Shown here piece after piece: positions 25,501 to 39,315 of a stretch of 64,000 nt of DNA (position 1 is its first letter; every line of letters starts with the position of its first letter). A program made the translations under genes and the position numbers. The DNA comes from Phylloscopus collybita (Eukaryota > Chordata > Aves > Passeriformes > Phylloscopidae), in NCBI GenBank assembly GCA_027886175.1, contig JAJNNQ010000137.1, forward strand, positions 6,514,001 through 6,578,000, read 5' to 3'. Under the pieces are notes generated by a model that was not told the DNA's origin, did not search any database, and was given only the letters and a program-made list of their open reading frames with translations.

Positions 25501-28500
25501 ACAAGACTTCTCATTAGACACCAGTGTTATTTCAAGTTTCCAGAGCTTTTCTGCAGTGCTCTGCACTGTGTATGTAGGAGCACGCACCTGTGCTGGTAGT
25601 CAGCTTGCAGGAGGGCTCCCCTTGCAAACCTACACACACATAACAGGGGTTCATAAATTGAATTTATAATACTTTCTTGTTATAGCTGGTAGCAATATGG
25701 GGATATATATACACACAAAAGGTGTCACTTTCTGGAAGTGTTTCTCCCCACCTGACTGGTTATCACGGTAGCCCAGGGCTAAAGTCAGGAGCAGAAACAT
25801 GGTGTTCATCCACTAACTTGGTCCAATTTACCTTCATGGCACTCTGGAGAGCTGAGATCAAGCTTCCTTATTTTGCAAGAAGGTGAACATTAAAAAAAAA
25901 TTAAAAAATACAAATCAGAAATCAATGTACTTGAAGAATTAGGCAGAATAGGAAACTCAAGGTGGACCAAGAAAGTCCCAAGTGAGCCCTGTAAAATAAG
26001 CCCTTCTGCATTTAACAAATTCTTACACATCTAGATGTGCAGTAATCTCAAATCCTGCCTACTTAAACTGTAGCAGAAGACTTATGAATTTTACATCATT
26101 GGAAAAAGATGACCCTAACTCTGGCAGAAAGTATTAGAATTCCTTATAATCCCAAGTGTCAATCTTGCTTATATCTCTTTGTTTTCCTTTTAAGTCCACA
26201 AATGGACTTAAAAGGGGAATAAACAGTCCATTTCTTGGCCACAGATGTGGCCAAAAAACACAACGTGATTACATTCTGTGCGTGGGTAAGGCCTGCTGGT
26301 TTAAGACATACACATAAACACACAGATACATATGCACATACATAGTCACACATACTGCCTTTGTAAATAATCAGAGCAGATCTTGATGAATCACCTCTAT
26401 TTTATATTTTACAGTGTTTCTTGTAAAAAAACGTTCCTTGAATGTGCAAACTATTAAGAAAATATGTGAAAAACAAAGTCTGATTGGCAGACTAAAATTG
26501 GAGGCTGAGTAACATGTAAGCCTGTTTAGAATTAGTGCCAGAAATCCTTTCTCACTCTAAAAATCTGACATATTGCTTTATTAGTTTTAAATCAACTATT
26601 CATTTAATTTACATTAAAAATATGAAATTAAAAATTAATACAGATGATTTAGAATTGAAGCAATGCAAAGACAGTACTTGTTTTTTAATAGACTTTCATT
26701 TTGGAAATTAATATTACTGCACACTGCTGAATTCCTACAACAGTCCACAAGGTCAGCACTGGAAGTCTGTTGATACAACCATCCAGATTTCATTCACTAT
26801 GAGCTGATTAACTCAAGTCTTCCTTTCACACTGATTAATACCACAAACTGCCTCCAACTATTGTGCATTTAGATCTGAGTGTGTGAGCAAGGAATGACCA
26901 TCTCACACACCACGCAGAATTACAGTTTTACAGATCCAGGACATGAAACCTTTTTGAATCAAGAAAAGAAAAAGAAAGGCAAGACGGGCCTTTACTCTAG
27001 TCAAAAGGTCACTCAACTCAGATTAACTTAGAATTCATGAAACTCTAGTCAAGAAAGTAAAAATGGAAGTCTGACCCTTACAAAGGCCAGATGTCCCACT
27101 AATTTCCTCTAAGATTTTAGTCAAGCACATGGTTCACAGTCACAGAAAACTTTATTACAAGTCACAAATATGCCACCAGTAGAGATCCAAGAGTTTCCCT
27201 TCCAAACTAGAGACAATTCCCAACAAACAGAAGACAACATTTCAGCATCAAGCCAAATAAAGTGAGCCAGAGGTCATCAGCAATCCCATCTGATGGAAAT
27301 GGCGATGCAGAGGAACAGCTCTGCAGGCAGATCCTGTGGCTGGAACAGCTCCCGGCACATGGGGGTGGTGAACTCCAGCAGAACAGCATTTACAGTCACT
27401 CCAGCCCCTGCTCACTGCAGGAGCCTTGCTAACATTTGTGTTTACTACTCCAGGTCAGTGCCAACAACTCCGCAGTCCTCACCTAATGAAAAATGCTGTC
27501 CCACTCTACTTTTAACCCCCTCCACGTTCCCACTCTGTTATGGACATGCCTCATATTCCAAATATCTCAAACTCCCTCTAAGATCACTTTAATCACACAC
27601 ACAGAGGCTTTCTTCCCTTTCAATATTTTTGCTCTACATAACTTTAGAGTGGTTGAAAATTTTCCCTTTCTTAATGTTGATAAAATCCTTTCCCACTAAG
27701 TCCTGTAAGCAGGCTGCTGCACAGCACCATACCTGGAAATCAGAGGCTTAAAATGGAAATGCTGAGGTAAGCCTTTGACACAGCATCAAGCTGCACAAAA
27801 ACCCTGTCATGGTACTGGAAATCAAGTGCATTTAAAGCCTAAGAGGGTCTGTAATCACCATAAAATGCACACACTGTTGCTGTATGCTCTCAAACTTTAT
27901 TAAATGGGCCTGGGCACAGCAGCAATGAAGTGCAGCCTCCCCTGACTTTGTAGAGTGCTTGGGCTCATTGCCACCACCAGCTGTGGCCACCTCCATGCTA
28001 ACAATGAAGGGGAAGAGAAGGCACTAAATTAGAATCAAGTTTTGTGATCACATAAAGAAAAGGGGAACAAAATCAGTCTGAATAGAAGCCAGTGCTGGAG
28101 GGTCACTCTCACTACCTGGCCATTATTCACTTTGCTATTCTTTGCCCAGCATTAACACCTGCCAATTGCTCCAGCCCAGGGACTCTCGTTATCACCTTCA
28201 TCCCTCGGTTATCACCGAACCTGCCCTCCTCTGGGGAAGGTCTATCAGCTGCGGTGAACACTGGCCACTCTACTTAGCATAACATTTGGGACTTTGAAAT
28301 TAAGACAGTAAATCACCTCTATCCTCCACACATAAGAGACAAGTCCCGATGTGACAAAGATCTAATGATGCTATTTTATTAAAATACTAAAAGAAAACTG
28401 AAGAGAAGTGAATGAAACTTGGTCTTAGTGAACATCTGAAAGTTAATAACTCTACATTAATAACCCCAATGAGGACTGCTGTTAGAAAGACAAAAATCTC

Positions 28501-30822
28501 TAGGAATTTAACACAGGGTAAGTTTTATTAAAACTATACTTCCACCTGAAGTGCTTTGGATTATTTAAGATTTATCTGAGTGAGAGCAAGGGGACCTCAT
28601 CTAATCAGGAAAATGCTGTAATAACCTCTGATTCAGAAGCCATCAATTTACTTTGTGTTCACAGACTATGTAAGATACCATAAAATGAAATAATAAAAGG
28701 CAGTAAAATAGAAGAGATGATACAGCAAAAAGCCCCAAGTGGTAGCAAGGGAGAGAAAAAATTATGTTTTAAAGACAACTACCTGCATGCACATTTCTGA
28801 AATGATAACTCCCAATGTCCCTATCCCATTACTGTCTGAGCTGCAGATGAAACAAAGCAATGGAGAGTAACAGAGCCACACTGCCACTTTTGAAGAGAAA
28901 ACTTCACCATCATGAAAAGCTAATAAAGAGAGTAACAGCAACAGGCAAGATTAGGAAAGCAGAGAATGAAAAGTAATAGCATTGATTTAAGTGGTTCATT
29001 TTTTATTCATGGATATTCTTTCCAGTGGATATCTCAGAAGCATTTTATGTTTAATAGGCACCACCATTGTGCAAATGTTTTCTAAACAAAAAGCCCCCAC
29101 TCTTTACCAAGGCTTCATAGCAGACAGCCTGATGAAGAATTCAAAAAGCAAAATGAACCGTGGACCATGCAAAACATAACAAAACTTATCCTCAGTGAAA
29201 GCTCTTTGACATTGAAACAATTTCATAGAAGGTGGAATTGAAAATGTTATTTAGTCTACTGTGATTTTGTTGATAACAAATATTGAGATTAACAGTAAAG
29301 ATGGTGGTGGTCTGGAAATTGTAACAGCTTTGGAAAGATGTAAGGTACTTGGTGCCCATTTCCTCCATCACTGAGCAAACATGCTGCCCCTGGGCACAGC
29401 AGTGTCAGATGGCTAATAGTCTCTGTGCCAAAGGGAGCCAGCAAGCAGATTGTTAATGAAGCCCAAAGGGTACTGGAAAGAGGCACTGGGACAGGACTGG
29501 CAATCTTCTTTCAGAACCCAGAGCCTCACTGGTGCAGCTGACCTATATTCTCCAACTTGAAGGCCAAGTTAAAACAGGCATAAATAAAATAATGGCTCCA
29601 TGTCAGCAGGATCTCCAAGCATCCCATGCTGGTGAGAACCAGCCATCTCCTCCCATGTACTACTCCAGCACAAGACAGAGATGTTAAATATGATCCCAAA
29701 TCACTCACTCAGTTTTAACTTGCAAAAGGCCCTTTACATAGCAGACCATGCTCAGCCAGAACCCTGTGTTAGATTGCTATTTTTTGACTCTGGTGGTGGT
29801 GAGAAATCCAAGGCTTTAAATGACCAACATAACCCTCGCCTTTGAAATCTAATTCGAACCAGTTTTATGCCTTCCTTTTTGTGAGTAATTCCCTTTATCC
29901 AGGTATCTATTAGATTTAAGAAGGAAATCATAGCAAGCTCCAATTTTCAAACTCATTTTTACCCAGTGTAATCTTTCCTTAAAAGACCACCAATTTTCTT
30001 CATGATCTGCACATCTAAATATCTTCTTGCACAGCCAGGGGCAATGTCTGCATGTTGAAAGCTTGCAGTCCGTGAGTTTCACTTTTTTACATCAAGAGAG
30101 AAAAGCACATGCAGGCTCAAAATAATGCCATGCCTCCATTTTTCTCTTCAGCTAAAAAGGATTCAAACAAGACATATCAGAGGAGAATGCACTGGTGTTG
30201 CTTTGTATTCTATAGTGAACAGATGTTAAAAAATGAAAATCATTTAAGCAGAAATCTTGATTGCTATTCTCTGCAGAAGGGTTGCTGTAACATGAGCCTT
30301 TTGTTTGCTGAAGAGGCAGATAAACTGCACCACTAATTAGTCACATATAACACACACTTACCCAAACTCTTCATTACATGTGGAAAATTACTCAGTTCTA
30401 ACGCTCTAAATGAACACACTTTCAACTGATATTCCTATCAATGTTGCATTAAGAGAAGTAAGTGAAGGCAGAGCAGGTCAGCAAAAGCATCAAAGCAAAA
30501 CTGATTTTATTTACTTAGCTAAAACACCCTGAAGCAGGCTGGGCACAAAGTGGAACAGACATCTTGTTTATAGATAAAATTTATGAAAGTAATTATTATC
30601 TCAAGTTCACAAATTGATTATTTTTGGTCCTGATTCCAGATTTTAGAACTACTAGAGCTGTCTTTTTCTATCTTAATCACACTCCTGACTTTTCATCGCT
30701 TTCTCAGCTTTGGAAAAACTATTTATTGAATTAAAACAGCTAGTTGCACAATTCATTGAATGTAATAAAAATCAAGAAAATACCTCTGAATTTAAAAGAT
30801 TACTGTGACATTTTGCTTGTTT
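19501..30822. other. Intronic stretch with no recognisable gene
   Basis: About 11 kb of mainly AT-rich DNA. A slightly GC-richer patch lies at about 23270-23410, with too few CpGs to call an island. A short AT/AC microsatellite lies at about 25703-25718, and AC-rich sequence at about 26305-26352. The ORFs (up to 127 codons at 19868-20251) lack splice context or motifs. I saw no LTR, CR1 or RNA gene. Confidence 0.45.
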
Positions 30823-30980
30823 AAAAAAAAAACCAAAAAAAAACCACAAAAAAACCCCAAAAAAACAAACAAACGAACAAAAAAAAACAAAAAAAAAACC
30901 AAAAAAAAAAAAAAACCCAAAAAAAAACCACCACAAAAAACCACCACAAAAAACCACAAAAAAACCACAAAAACAAACCA
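30823..30980. repeat. A-rich simple repeat with CC/CAC interruptions
   Basis: About 158 bases made almost only of A runs (3-14 long) separated by CC, CCACC or single C, with one G. It is strongly strand-asymmetric. The apparent lysine/proline-rich frame on the plus strand and the phenylalanine/glycine/valine-rich frame on the minus strand come from this composition and are not genes. Confidence 0.92.
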
Positions 30981-33900
30981 CCCTGATTCTGACCTCTTAA
31001 CCAGTAAATTTCAAGAGGTAATAAAGGGGGAAGCCTGAAGCTGCTTAGAATGGGGCAGGTAAGGATGGCTGTTAGGCTGAATTATTTCACTATGGCTAAA
31101 CTACACATTTGTTTAAAACTAATTTACAAATAATATTTTTCACCATTACTTTTATGTATTTCTAGTCCATAGAAATACTCCTAATTAATGTTTTGAGCTG
31201 CAGAATCCTAAAGATCTACCCCTATTTATAGATTAAACAAAATACTTGGAAGTTATCATAACGTGGACAAGCCAAGCCATTCTGCCCTACAACAGGTTTT
31301 TGCCAATCCTGAATTCACAGTGAGCACCTAAATCCTATCACCCCAACTGAGAATCTAAAGAACCTTCCCCTGACCTCACTCCTGTACCACAATAACAGCA
31401 GGATTCCTGCATGAAGACAAAAGCACAAAGGCAGTGGATGCTCCCATACACCTCCTGGCACCACCAGTTCAGCAGCAGAGCACAGCAGACCACAGTGGCA
31501 CTGCTTTACCACTCACCAGTACCCAGAGCAGGATCACTCACCTCAGCCTTAGGTCTTGAAGAAAGCCTTCAGGCTCTGCTGACATGTATTTTTCTGGTCT
31601 GGAGAAGTGGAAAACAATTATTTGAGGCACAAGACCCCAAGAGCTAAAGTCTTCTTGCTACAGCTGAGCTAGTGCACTGAGGCAATGGGTGCAGGTATAG
31701 GATGGCCCCTCTTTCCTGCCCACCTTTAATCCCCACCCTTACTGGCAACAACAGAAACCACCTGGCCCCTATATCAGGTAGCACAAGCTGTCCTAATCAC
31801 CCTGCAGCAGCTGCCACCCACTCTCCTTCCCAGGTGCCTGCACCAGCCCTGCCCTGTCCCCCAGGATGTGAGGGACACACAGCTCCGGCTTGGGAGGTTT
31901 CAGTGCCTAGAGCAGTCCTGCGAGGAGAGGTGGAACCACCTTGTAATCTCAGCCTGTGTTGGCTCAAAAATACCAAGCAAACATTGGATTTTAATGTACA
32001 CTTTTGTGTACACATCTGGATACAAGGAGGCAAAGATGGTCAAAAAGATACAGCTGCCTAAGCGACTGCAGAGCTTCTGGCACAAATGCAGGTGTGCCAG
32101 AGAGACGTGGCAAAGGCCCGGGAAGCACAGCAGATGGACAGCCAAGACAGACTTGTTACAATGAGAGCAAGCATTGGAGCACTGCAACAGAGAAACCTGT
32201 ATACTGGGTCCTTCTCCTTATAAAATAGTTATAAAAAGAAATGTGAGATTACAGGACCAGCTGAAACTGCTGTGCTAATAAAACACAGGAAACCATTGAT
32301 CTCAATAACGTTGGCTGAATGCTTACAGAGAAACAAGTCTGCAGGGCTAAAATATCTTACTAGTTCTCATTAAATGTTTTTAGATATGTACAGACCCTTG
32401 TGAAAGTCAAACACAGCGAGTGGAGAGAATCCACACCCAAATGATTCTGCAGTGATAGTGGGTTTGCTGAAATTCTGACAGCAGAAGATAGCAAAGGTTT
32501 TCCTGCATAAATGCAAGACTGATAATTTTAAAAAGCTGTCCGCACCCTGCCATAGTAACTTAGTATCACCCATCTCAAAAAAACAAAAGCAACATAAGGA
32601 GTTCAGAGAAAAAACACAGAAGTAAATGCAATCTATTTTTTTCTTCACATGATTGACTGTGCAACTGAGATCCCCTTAAAATTAAGCATTACTAACAGAT
32701 TAGCCAATAGCACAGAAACCCAAAAAGCAAAACTAGAACACAGAAGAAGATGGAATTTACTTAACAAGGTCAACAATAGATCCTGGCACATCTCTGCCTC
32801 AGGGAAAAAAAATTAAAATGGAAAGACACGCACCACCGTTTTGTAAATACAGGCTGATGCTCCCACACCACTACTGAGCATAACATGCAAAAATTCACCC
32901 TTGTCTCAGGAGTTCAGATGCACACACAACCCCACAAAGTCACACACTTACAGCAGCTTTTGCCAGAACCAGCCAGGAGTTTTTCTTTATGCCCACAGCT
33001 GATGAAGTACTATTGCAGACATACCTATCCTATCATGTTTGAATTCTCCTGGGTTTTGAAATGATCCACACTTCCTACTTGGAGCTGGAGTAGAATGGAT
33101 TGCTAACTCACTTCACAAAGAGTTTGGTTATACATCTCCCCTGATGAAAAATTTAAATTGCTCATCTAAGAAGCAGTGTCTTTTTACCCCAAGACACTAC
33201 TCCAGCAGGAGTTCGGCAAATAATGCGAAACAAAACCAGGGAAAGGAATCAAAGTGTTTTGTAGCTAGAACAGAAAGGGTTTGGGGTTTGTTTTCACTAA
33301 GTTCAAACAGAAGAAGTTTTATGACTCAAGTAAAAGGAGTGCAAAAGGCTTTGGAGAAGGAAGGTTTCCATTAAACAGACCTGAACTGGTTCAACAGTAA
33401 TTGGAGCTCTCTGTGAGCTCACTCTTTGCTGTGCCACTCTCAGCAGTGAAGCAAAAACTTCACAAAACACAGGAGGGAGCTGATGACAGATGAGAGGGCA
33501 AGAGGCAATGCAAGGCCAGCTCTGAAATAGTTACTTGCACTGTGTTACAGCTTGCCACAACAGAGCCTTTCCCACATTTTAAAGCTGCAAACGTAAACAC
33601 CACTTAAAAGGAAATCTACGTGGATGGTGAAGGAGGGAATGAAAAAAATGGGCTGGAAGAAAATGATGAGTTTTCCTGTGCCCCACAGAGCACCCTTGGG
33701 AAGTCCTGGCTCTCAAGAGATAATAATGGTTACAAGAGCTCTCCATTTGTATAGAGTGGGATTTCAGGATGGTGTTTCCTTTCCCCCACCCTTTGCAGGC
33801 TGTCAGGACAGGCTGCTATCAGCTGTGGCAAACCCGGCTCTGAGACACGGAGATGATGTAAGGCAGCTCAGGACAGCTCATGAGCAGAAAGCTCAACTGC

Positions 33901-35044
33901 TCTTGGGGTCTGGCAGAGACACCCCAGCTTAGGGAGTCATCCTTCACCTGCATTTAAGCCAGCTCTGATTCGTGATAGAATAATCATTTTGATGGTGAAA
34001 AGCAGCTACTAAAAATGCTTTCTCGCAACAACATTGCCAAGAAAAGAGCCAGGAGACTCTCTGAGAGCATCTGCAATTTACAGGAAATGGGCAGTCAAGG
34101 AGCCCTTGGGGGAGGCTCAGTGGTGGGAAATGCTGCCTGGAGCTCACCCCTGTCTGCCAGCACCTACACTGCACAAGGGCAACCTGGGCACAGTCCCACC
34201 AATTCCTGCAGCAGGTGATGCAGGTGACTCTTTGGAAAGAGGGGCTCACAATCCCACAGCACCAACCCCAAAAGGGTGACTGGGGAGAGACACCAAACCT
34301 GCAGCTCACAGGAGTCCCAGCTCCTACCTGGTGCCAGGGCTGCACTTACAGTGGTGTGGATGCTGCCCCTGCATTCTCCCCTCCTGTGGTACACACAGGA
34401 TGGCTCCAGGGGACTGCTGACCTCTGGAAAAATACAGTGACATGTGGTTTGTCTGATGGGGATCTAACAAGGCACCACTTCATCTTGGGCAGCACAGCAA
34501 GACTCCCTTCTGACAGCTTAATGTTTGATCCACAGATCTGCACCTAATCAGCTCAGTGTTAGGATGCACAGTTAAACCCCATTTATTTATTGTCTGAACC
34601 TGAAGATTAGAGACCAAAGCCAGAAGATTCAGGAATAAAAAGTAAAGCAAGGCAGTCAGAGTTGTCTTCCTCCTCATTACACATGACTGTAAATGCAGCC
34701 AAAGGACATCCACTCACAGGCAAAACTGATACTGGTTCAATCCCTTCTGGACAGGTGAGCAGGCTGTTACTGCTCTCCAGCAGAAAAAAAAGGGAGTTTT
34801 TAAAAACCTCACAGAAGTTTGGAGCAGGGAGGTCCATTCCTCCTAGGGGAGACAAGATGAGTCACCATCTGCAGTGACAGCCCAGCTGCCCAATTCCTTC
34901 TCAGACAGTTTAAATCCTGAGTGGTGAACAGCACTTGCAGCAGAACATCACATAAAGAGAAAGCAGGTTAATGGTACAGCAGGAGGCTTTGCTCAAGAGG
35001 AGCTCTCGCTCTCCCAGGAGTTCTGCAGACAGCATCCCTCACAC
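30981..35044. other. Intronic stretch with no recognisable gene
   Basis: The part at about 31,700-34,600 is somewhat GC-richer than the surroundings and has more overlapping chance ORFs (up to 133 codons on the minus strand at 33944-34345). No CpG clustering, splice-bounded frame or named repeat could be supported. Confidence 0.45.
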
Positions 35045-35205
35045 TGCAGCAAATCCAGCCAATGCTGGAAGTGTTCAAGGCCAGACTGGATGGGGCACTG
35101 ACCAAACCTGCTCTAGTGGGAGGTGTCCCTGCCCCTGGCAGGGGGTTGCAACTAGATGATCTTTAAAGTCCCTTGCAACCCAAACTGCTCTGTGATGCTA
35201 CAGAC
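35045..35205 (+). mobile_element. CR1 LINE 3' end fragment, forward orientation
   Basis: A well-conserved CR1 tail: 'atgctggaagtgttcaaggc', 'cagactggatggggcactga', 'ctctagtgggaggtgtccct', 'ctggcagggggttgcaacta', 'gatgatctttaaagtccctt', 'gcaacccaaactgctctgtg'. It is the least diverged forward copy here and strongly indicates a bird genome. It is heavily 5' truncated (about 160 bp). Confidence 0.9.
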
Positions 35206-38200
35206 CTCACAAGAATATCAACAGGAATCCTGCTATGGGACTCATACTTTGCATATATGAAGGCAATTTTAAATATGGATTAGCTCAATAAAGGCAACTC
35301 TTCAGCACACCAGTGCAAATATGCAAGTGTAGGGAAATGCATAACTTGAATAACCAAGTTTTCTTTGCATATTGGGACTTTGTCAGCCAATTCTTCTTCA
35401 GGCTTCACTGTAAATGGAAACATAAGTATTTTTAATAACCAGTAATAATGACTTAGGAGAATCTGTCTGATTTTTATATATTACATGGGCAAGAAGCCAG
35501 ACAGAGCACTTAGTTAATTAAAATTTTATTGATAGTGGTAAGTGGTGCATTTCTGACATCCTTAGTTTTTTCTCCCCTATAGAACGTGACCCTCACCTTC
35601 CTTGATGTACAAAGAAAAAAAGAAAAAATAACTGTCACTTCCTTCAAGAGCCAAGTAAAAAAGCTACCACAAAATTAAATAAATAACAACCAAATTCATC
35701 ATTCAACATAGCCATACCCATAGAAAGACTAATTTGCAGATGAAATGGGAAAGAACCTTGCCTAGGCTGTGAAAGATAAATTAGATAGATACATTTCAAA
35801 TAAAAAAAACAAAGGCAGGAAGTAGGAAAAATAATGAGATCCTTATACTCTGTAAGTTGGCCAAATGTATCAACCCTTGTTATATTTGGTTTTCATGTGT
35901 TACTCACTAGGCATGTTCCTGCACTGGGAAGAAAACCAGATAAAATATGTGGTTATTGGCCCACAGAGATATCGCAGCTAGAATGCAAGCTCAGGTCTGC
36001 AGTAGCTTTCCTTAATAAGTATTCTCTATTTAAGCAAAGATTGATCCTGCATGATGTGACAGGCCACTGATACAAATAAATTGCTTTTATGATATGATCT
36101 GTGAGCAGCCAACGTATATTCACCGTGGGCTTACTGAGTTCCATACTAGCGTGCCCAAGTTTCCACTTCATGTAAAATTAACTTTAATCTCCCTGTGATA
36201 CAACCCAGCAGTATGCTGAAATCAATGCTTAGTCTTTCAACCCCAAGGCCTGCAGCCAGTTTACAACTACATAATTTGAAATAACAGGAGTTTCCGATCC
36301 ATTCCAATTTTCAAGCCTTTGTAATGCACATGTCACTGAATTGCAGAAACAGTTTGTGCAGTTACAGAAAGCTTCTAGAAGGAACTGATAAATGAACATT
36401 ACCCTTTACAGCTGTAACCAAACAACAGGACTAAAATGCACTGGGTTTTTTCCCCACCTCCAGCTTTACAAAATTTCACGTGGTTCACTGGTCAGAAAGT
36501 CAGCAAGAACAAAATCGTTATCTACTGTTCCCCACTCACTACCCACAAACTGCTGGTTAAATAATGCTGAAGGAAATCGGTGTGGTTTGCTTGCACAACC
36601 TTTCTAAAGAGGTAGCAACCATGTCGTAAAGCATTTCCACACGAGGTAGGACCATTCTAGGAAGCCATTCTGATGCCCACATCTTAACGAAATCAGTATG
36701 GCTCTAGCAAAACCAGAGCCACCACAGGGAGTTCCCTGGGTACCAAGCAAAGCTGCAAAAACACATTCAGTGAGATCGTTCCACAAACAAGAAGCAAATA
36801 TAGGGCCAGGTCAGGAATTTACATTCAACAAACTTCTTAGATTTCTTGTATGGTAACCTAAATGTGCACACACAACTCGCCCCATAACTTTTGGCCAGTA
36901 TCAGCCAAATTTTTAAGAGGTTTGAAGCCTCCATGAAATTCCCCTAAACTTCAAACTAAATTTTGAAATTCCCCCTTCACGGAGGCTTTACCAGTAAACT
37001 GGTGGCTGAGCAATGAAAGGTGCCAGGAGTCCAGGCTCTGACAGGCTTCAGTCCAGTGCTGCCAGACAACAATTGCAAGTAACAGCCTTTGGCAGAATGT
37101 TAAAAACAACAACAAACAAACAAAGAATTTGAGTAACAGGAAACAAATTGTCAAAAAAACAAAACCAAGGTTTATGGAAAGCAAAACTGGAGGATCCCCA
37201 CACTGACCACACGTGAACTGCATGACAACAGTTATGCAACACAGAAGAGGTCAAGTTTGTGATGATGCAGTGGAAGATTCACACAAGTTTATCTCATGCA
37301 GCTCAGACAGAAAGTGTACAGCTTTGGGATGTAGCAGAAATACATATGGTACAAACATACTTCTTTTTTATTGTCTCATATTTCACTTTCTTTACAGTCT
37401 AACCCATTTTCTTACAAAATTATCAAACATGATGAAATGATCACCTCTAATGTACCTACCTGCCTCATTCTTTCTGAAAGTAGGTGTCCTGGAAGACAGT
37501 TCTTGTTTCTGGGGCACATTTAAAGAAAGAAAAAAAAAAAAAAATGCACACACAAACCCCCACAAATGGGATGAACATGATTAATACAACAGAATCTTTC
37601 AAGAACCATTTCCAGTCATTTTACAAACTTTCTGTTGTTAATTACAGAACTGGCATCTAATATCTAAAGTAGCTTTCACTATAAGGAAAAAACCCCAACC
37701 TACTAACCTTTAAAAAACTGCCATATATGGGAGGAAACTGTAACTCTGGTGCAATGAGAATAAATCCAGTTTAATCCTCCAAACCCTAGACTAAATTATA
37801 AACCCTAGGCAAAGGTAAAGAAAGCCCTTCTCAGAACACCCTACAGTCCCTTTTAAGAACTTCAAAGTAGTAACATTTAAATTTAGTCTAGACTTCCAAT
37901 GTCCCAAACTTGAATGATTCAAGCTTCCATTCAACCACTCTTCATTCAATGGTTTGTTTACAAAAAGATATTTAAATTGTTCTAAAGAGCACCACGGCTC
38001 ACTGTAGAAGCTTTTGATTCTCTAGCAGGCACTATCACTTATTTACTTTGGGTTTTCCATTATTCAAGTGCTGGCTGGTGCACATTCAAATGAATCACAA
38101 ACACCAGAACAAACAAGGCAGCTCAGGCAAAGGAATGCAATTCAAACAACATGCAGTACAGAAGACATTCAGAAGCCCAGAAAACTGGGAAATGTTTGGT

Positions 38201-39180
38201 CTGCTTTTAACTTAGCATGTTTAGAAAAAAAAATATGATTACAAGACTGAAATTGCTGAAAGTTATACAGAAATGCCATTAAAAACTCCCTATCTCTCAA
38301 TTTCTACCAGTGACACAAAGGCACTGACCAAAACCACTGCAATGAATAGATACTGCAATGAATTCTTTCCAAAATGCCTTCCAAATTAATGTCCAGAAAA
38401 GGAGAGAAATCCCAAACCCTGTTACAGGACTACACTGTCCTTCCAAAATGCACAAACACTGGAGTGGTGCAGTGACCATATCTGTGCTACCACCTCAAGG
38501 GCATGCAATTTAGAGATACAAGACTTGTGCTTGCAGATCCACCATCCTTTTCAGTAAAAAAATAATGATCATGGGTGGCCCTTATTATCCAGGAAACTTA
38601 CCAAAAGAAAAAAAAAAAATTGCTATATTCAGTCAAAATTGCAATGAAAATTAACATTTGACCAAGACAGAGGAAAAACTGACATTTATTGAAGCTGCAG
38701 TTGGTGACATCCCATAAAATGATGCCAATCACTTGTCTCTGAGTCAGCTCCATTTCCACATTTAGTACAAGTGCTCTGGTTGACTCACACCACCCTTCTA
38801 CCTGGGAGATAAGTAAAGGAAATTTTGAGCATGATTTTGCTGCAGATTTTCATAATGGAGTGTAAATTTGCCTGGTTCTCTTCATTTAAACTCAAATTAT
38901 TTGAAAATTTAATTTAAATTCCAGATTGTTTTTAAGAATTTTCTCAGCAGCAACAAGTTTAATGGGGGTAACGCTAGATGCACAAAATTGCAAGTAAAGA
39001 AATTATATGGTCTAAACAGATTCTGTTTTCAGTAAGAAGCAGCTTTTTAGGCTACTTACTTGCCTAAAGGCATTTATGGAAAGATGATTTCTATATTGGG
39101 GTAGTGAGTTTATGCTTGAAATATAAAGTTTATATTATCTTTTCATTATGCTTCAATTTGCAGTGTTTCATCTTGTTTGT
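35206..39180. other. Intronic stretch with no recognisable gene
   Basis: AT-rich sequence with an A run at about 37529-37543. Only chance ORFs are present (90 codons or fewer). I found no repeat family I can name. Confidence 0.45.
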
Positions 39181-39315
39181 TGTTCTCTTGGTTCAAAGTC
39201 CCAAGTTCACATTCTATCCTTGCATTAATTAGTTATAGCTTTAGGCAAGTCAATTCAGCCTTTGTTTCTTAATCTGTAAAAGAAGGACAATAATAAATAT
39301 TTATGTACTTTAAAT
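39181..39315 (+). mobile_element. MIR-like SINE relic (core and 3' part)
   Basis: The segment 'tagctttaggcaagtcaatt' then 'cagcctttgtttcttaatct' then 'gtaaaagaaggacaataata' follows the MIR core order (tgaccttgggcaagtcactt ... cctcagtttcctcatctgta ... aaatggggataataata). This is the best MIR-like match in the window. It lies antisense to FAM107B. Confidence 0.6.

Noticed and set aside
30772..31038. Lysine-rich and Phe/Gly-rich ORFs on opposite strands
   Set aside because: Direct translation of the A-rich simple repeat.
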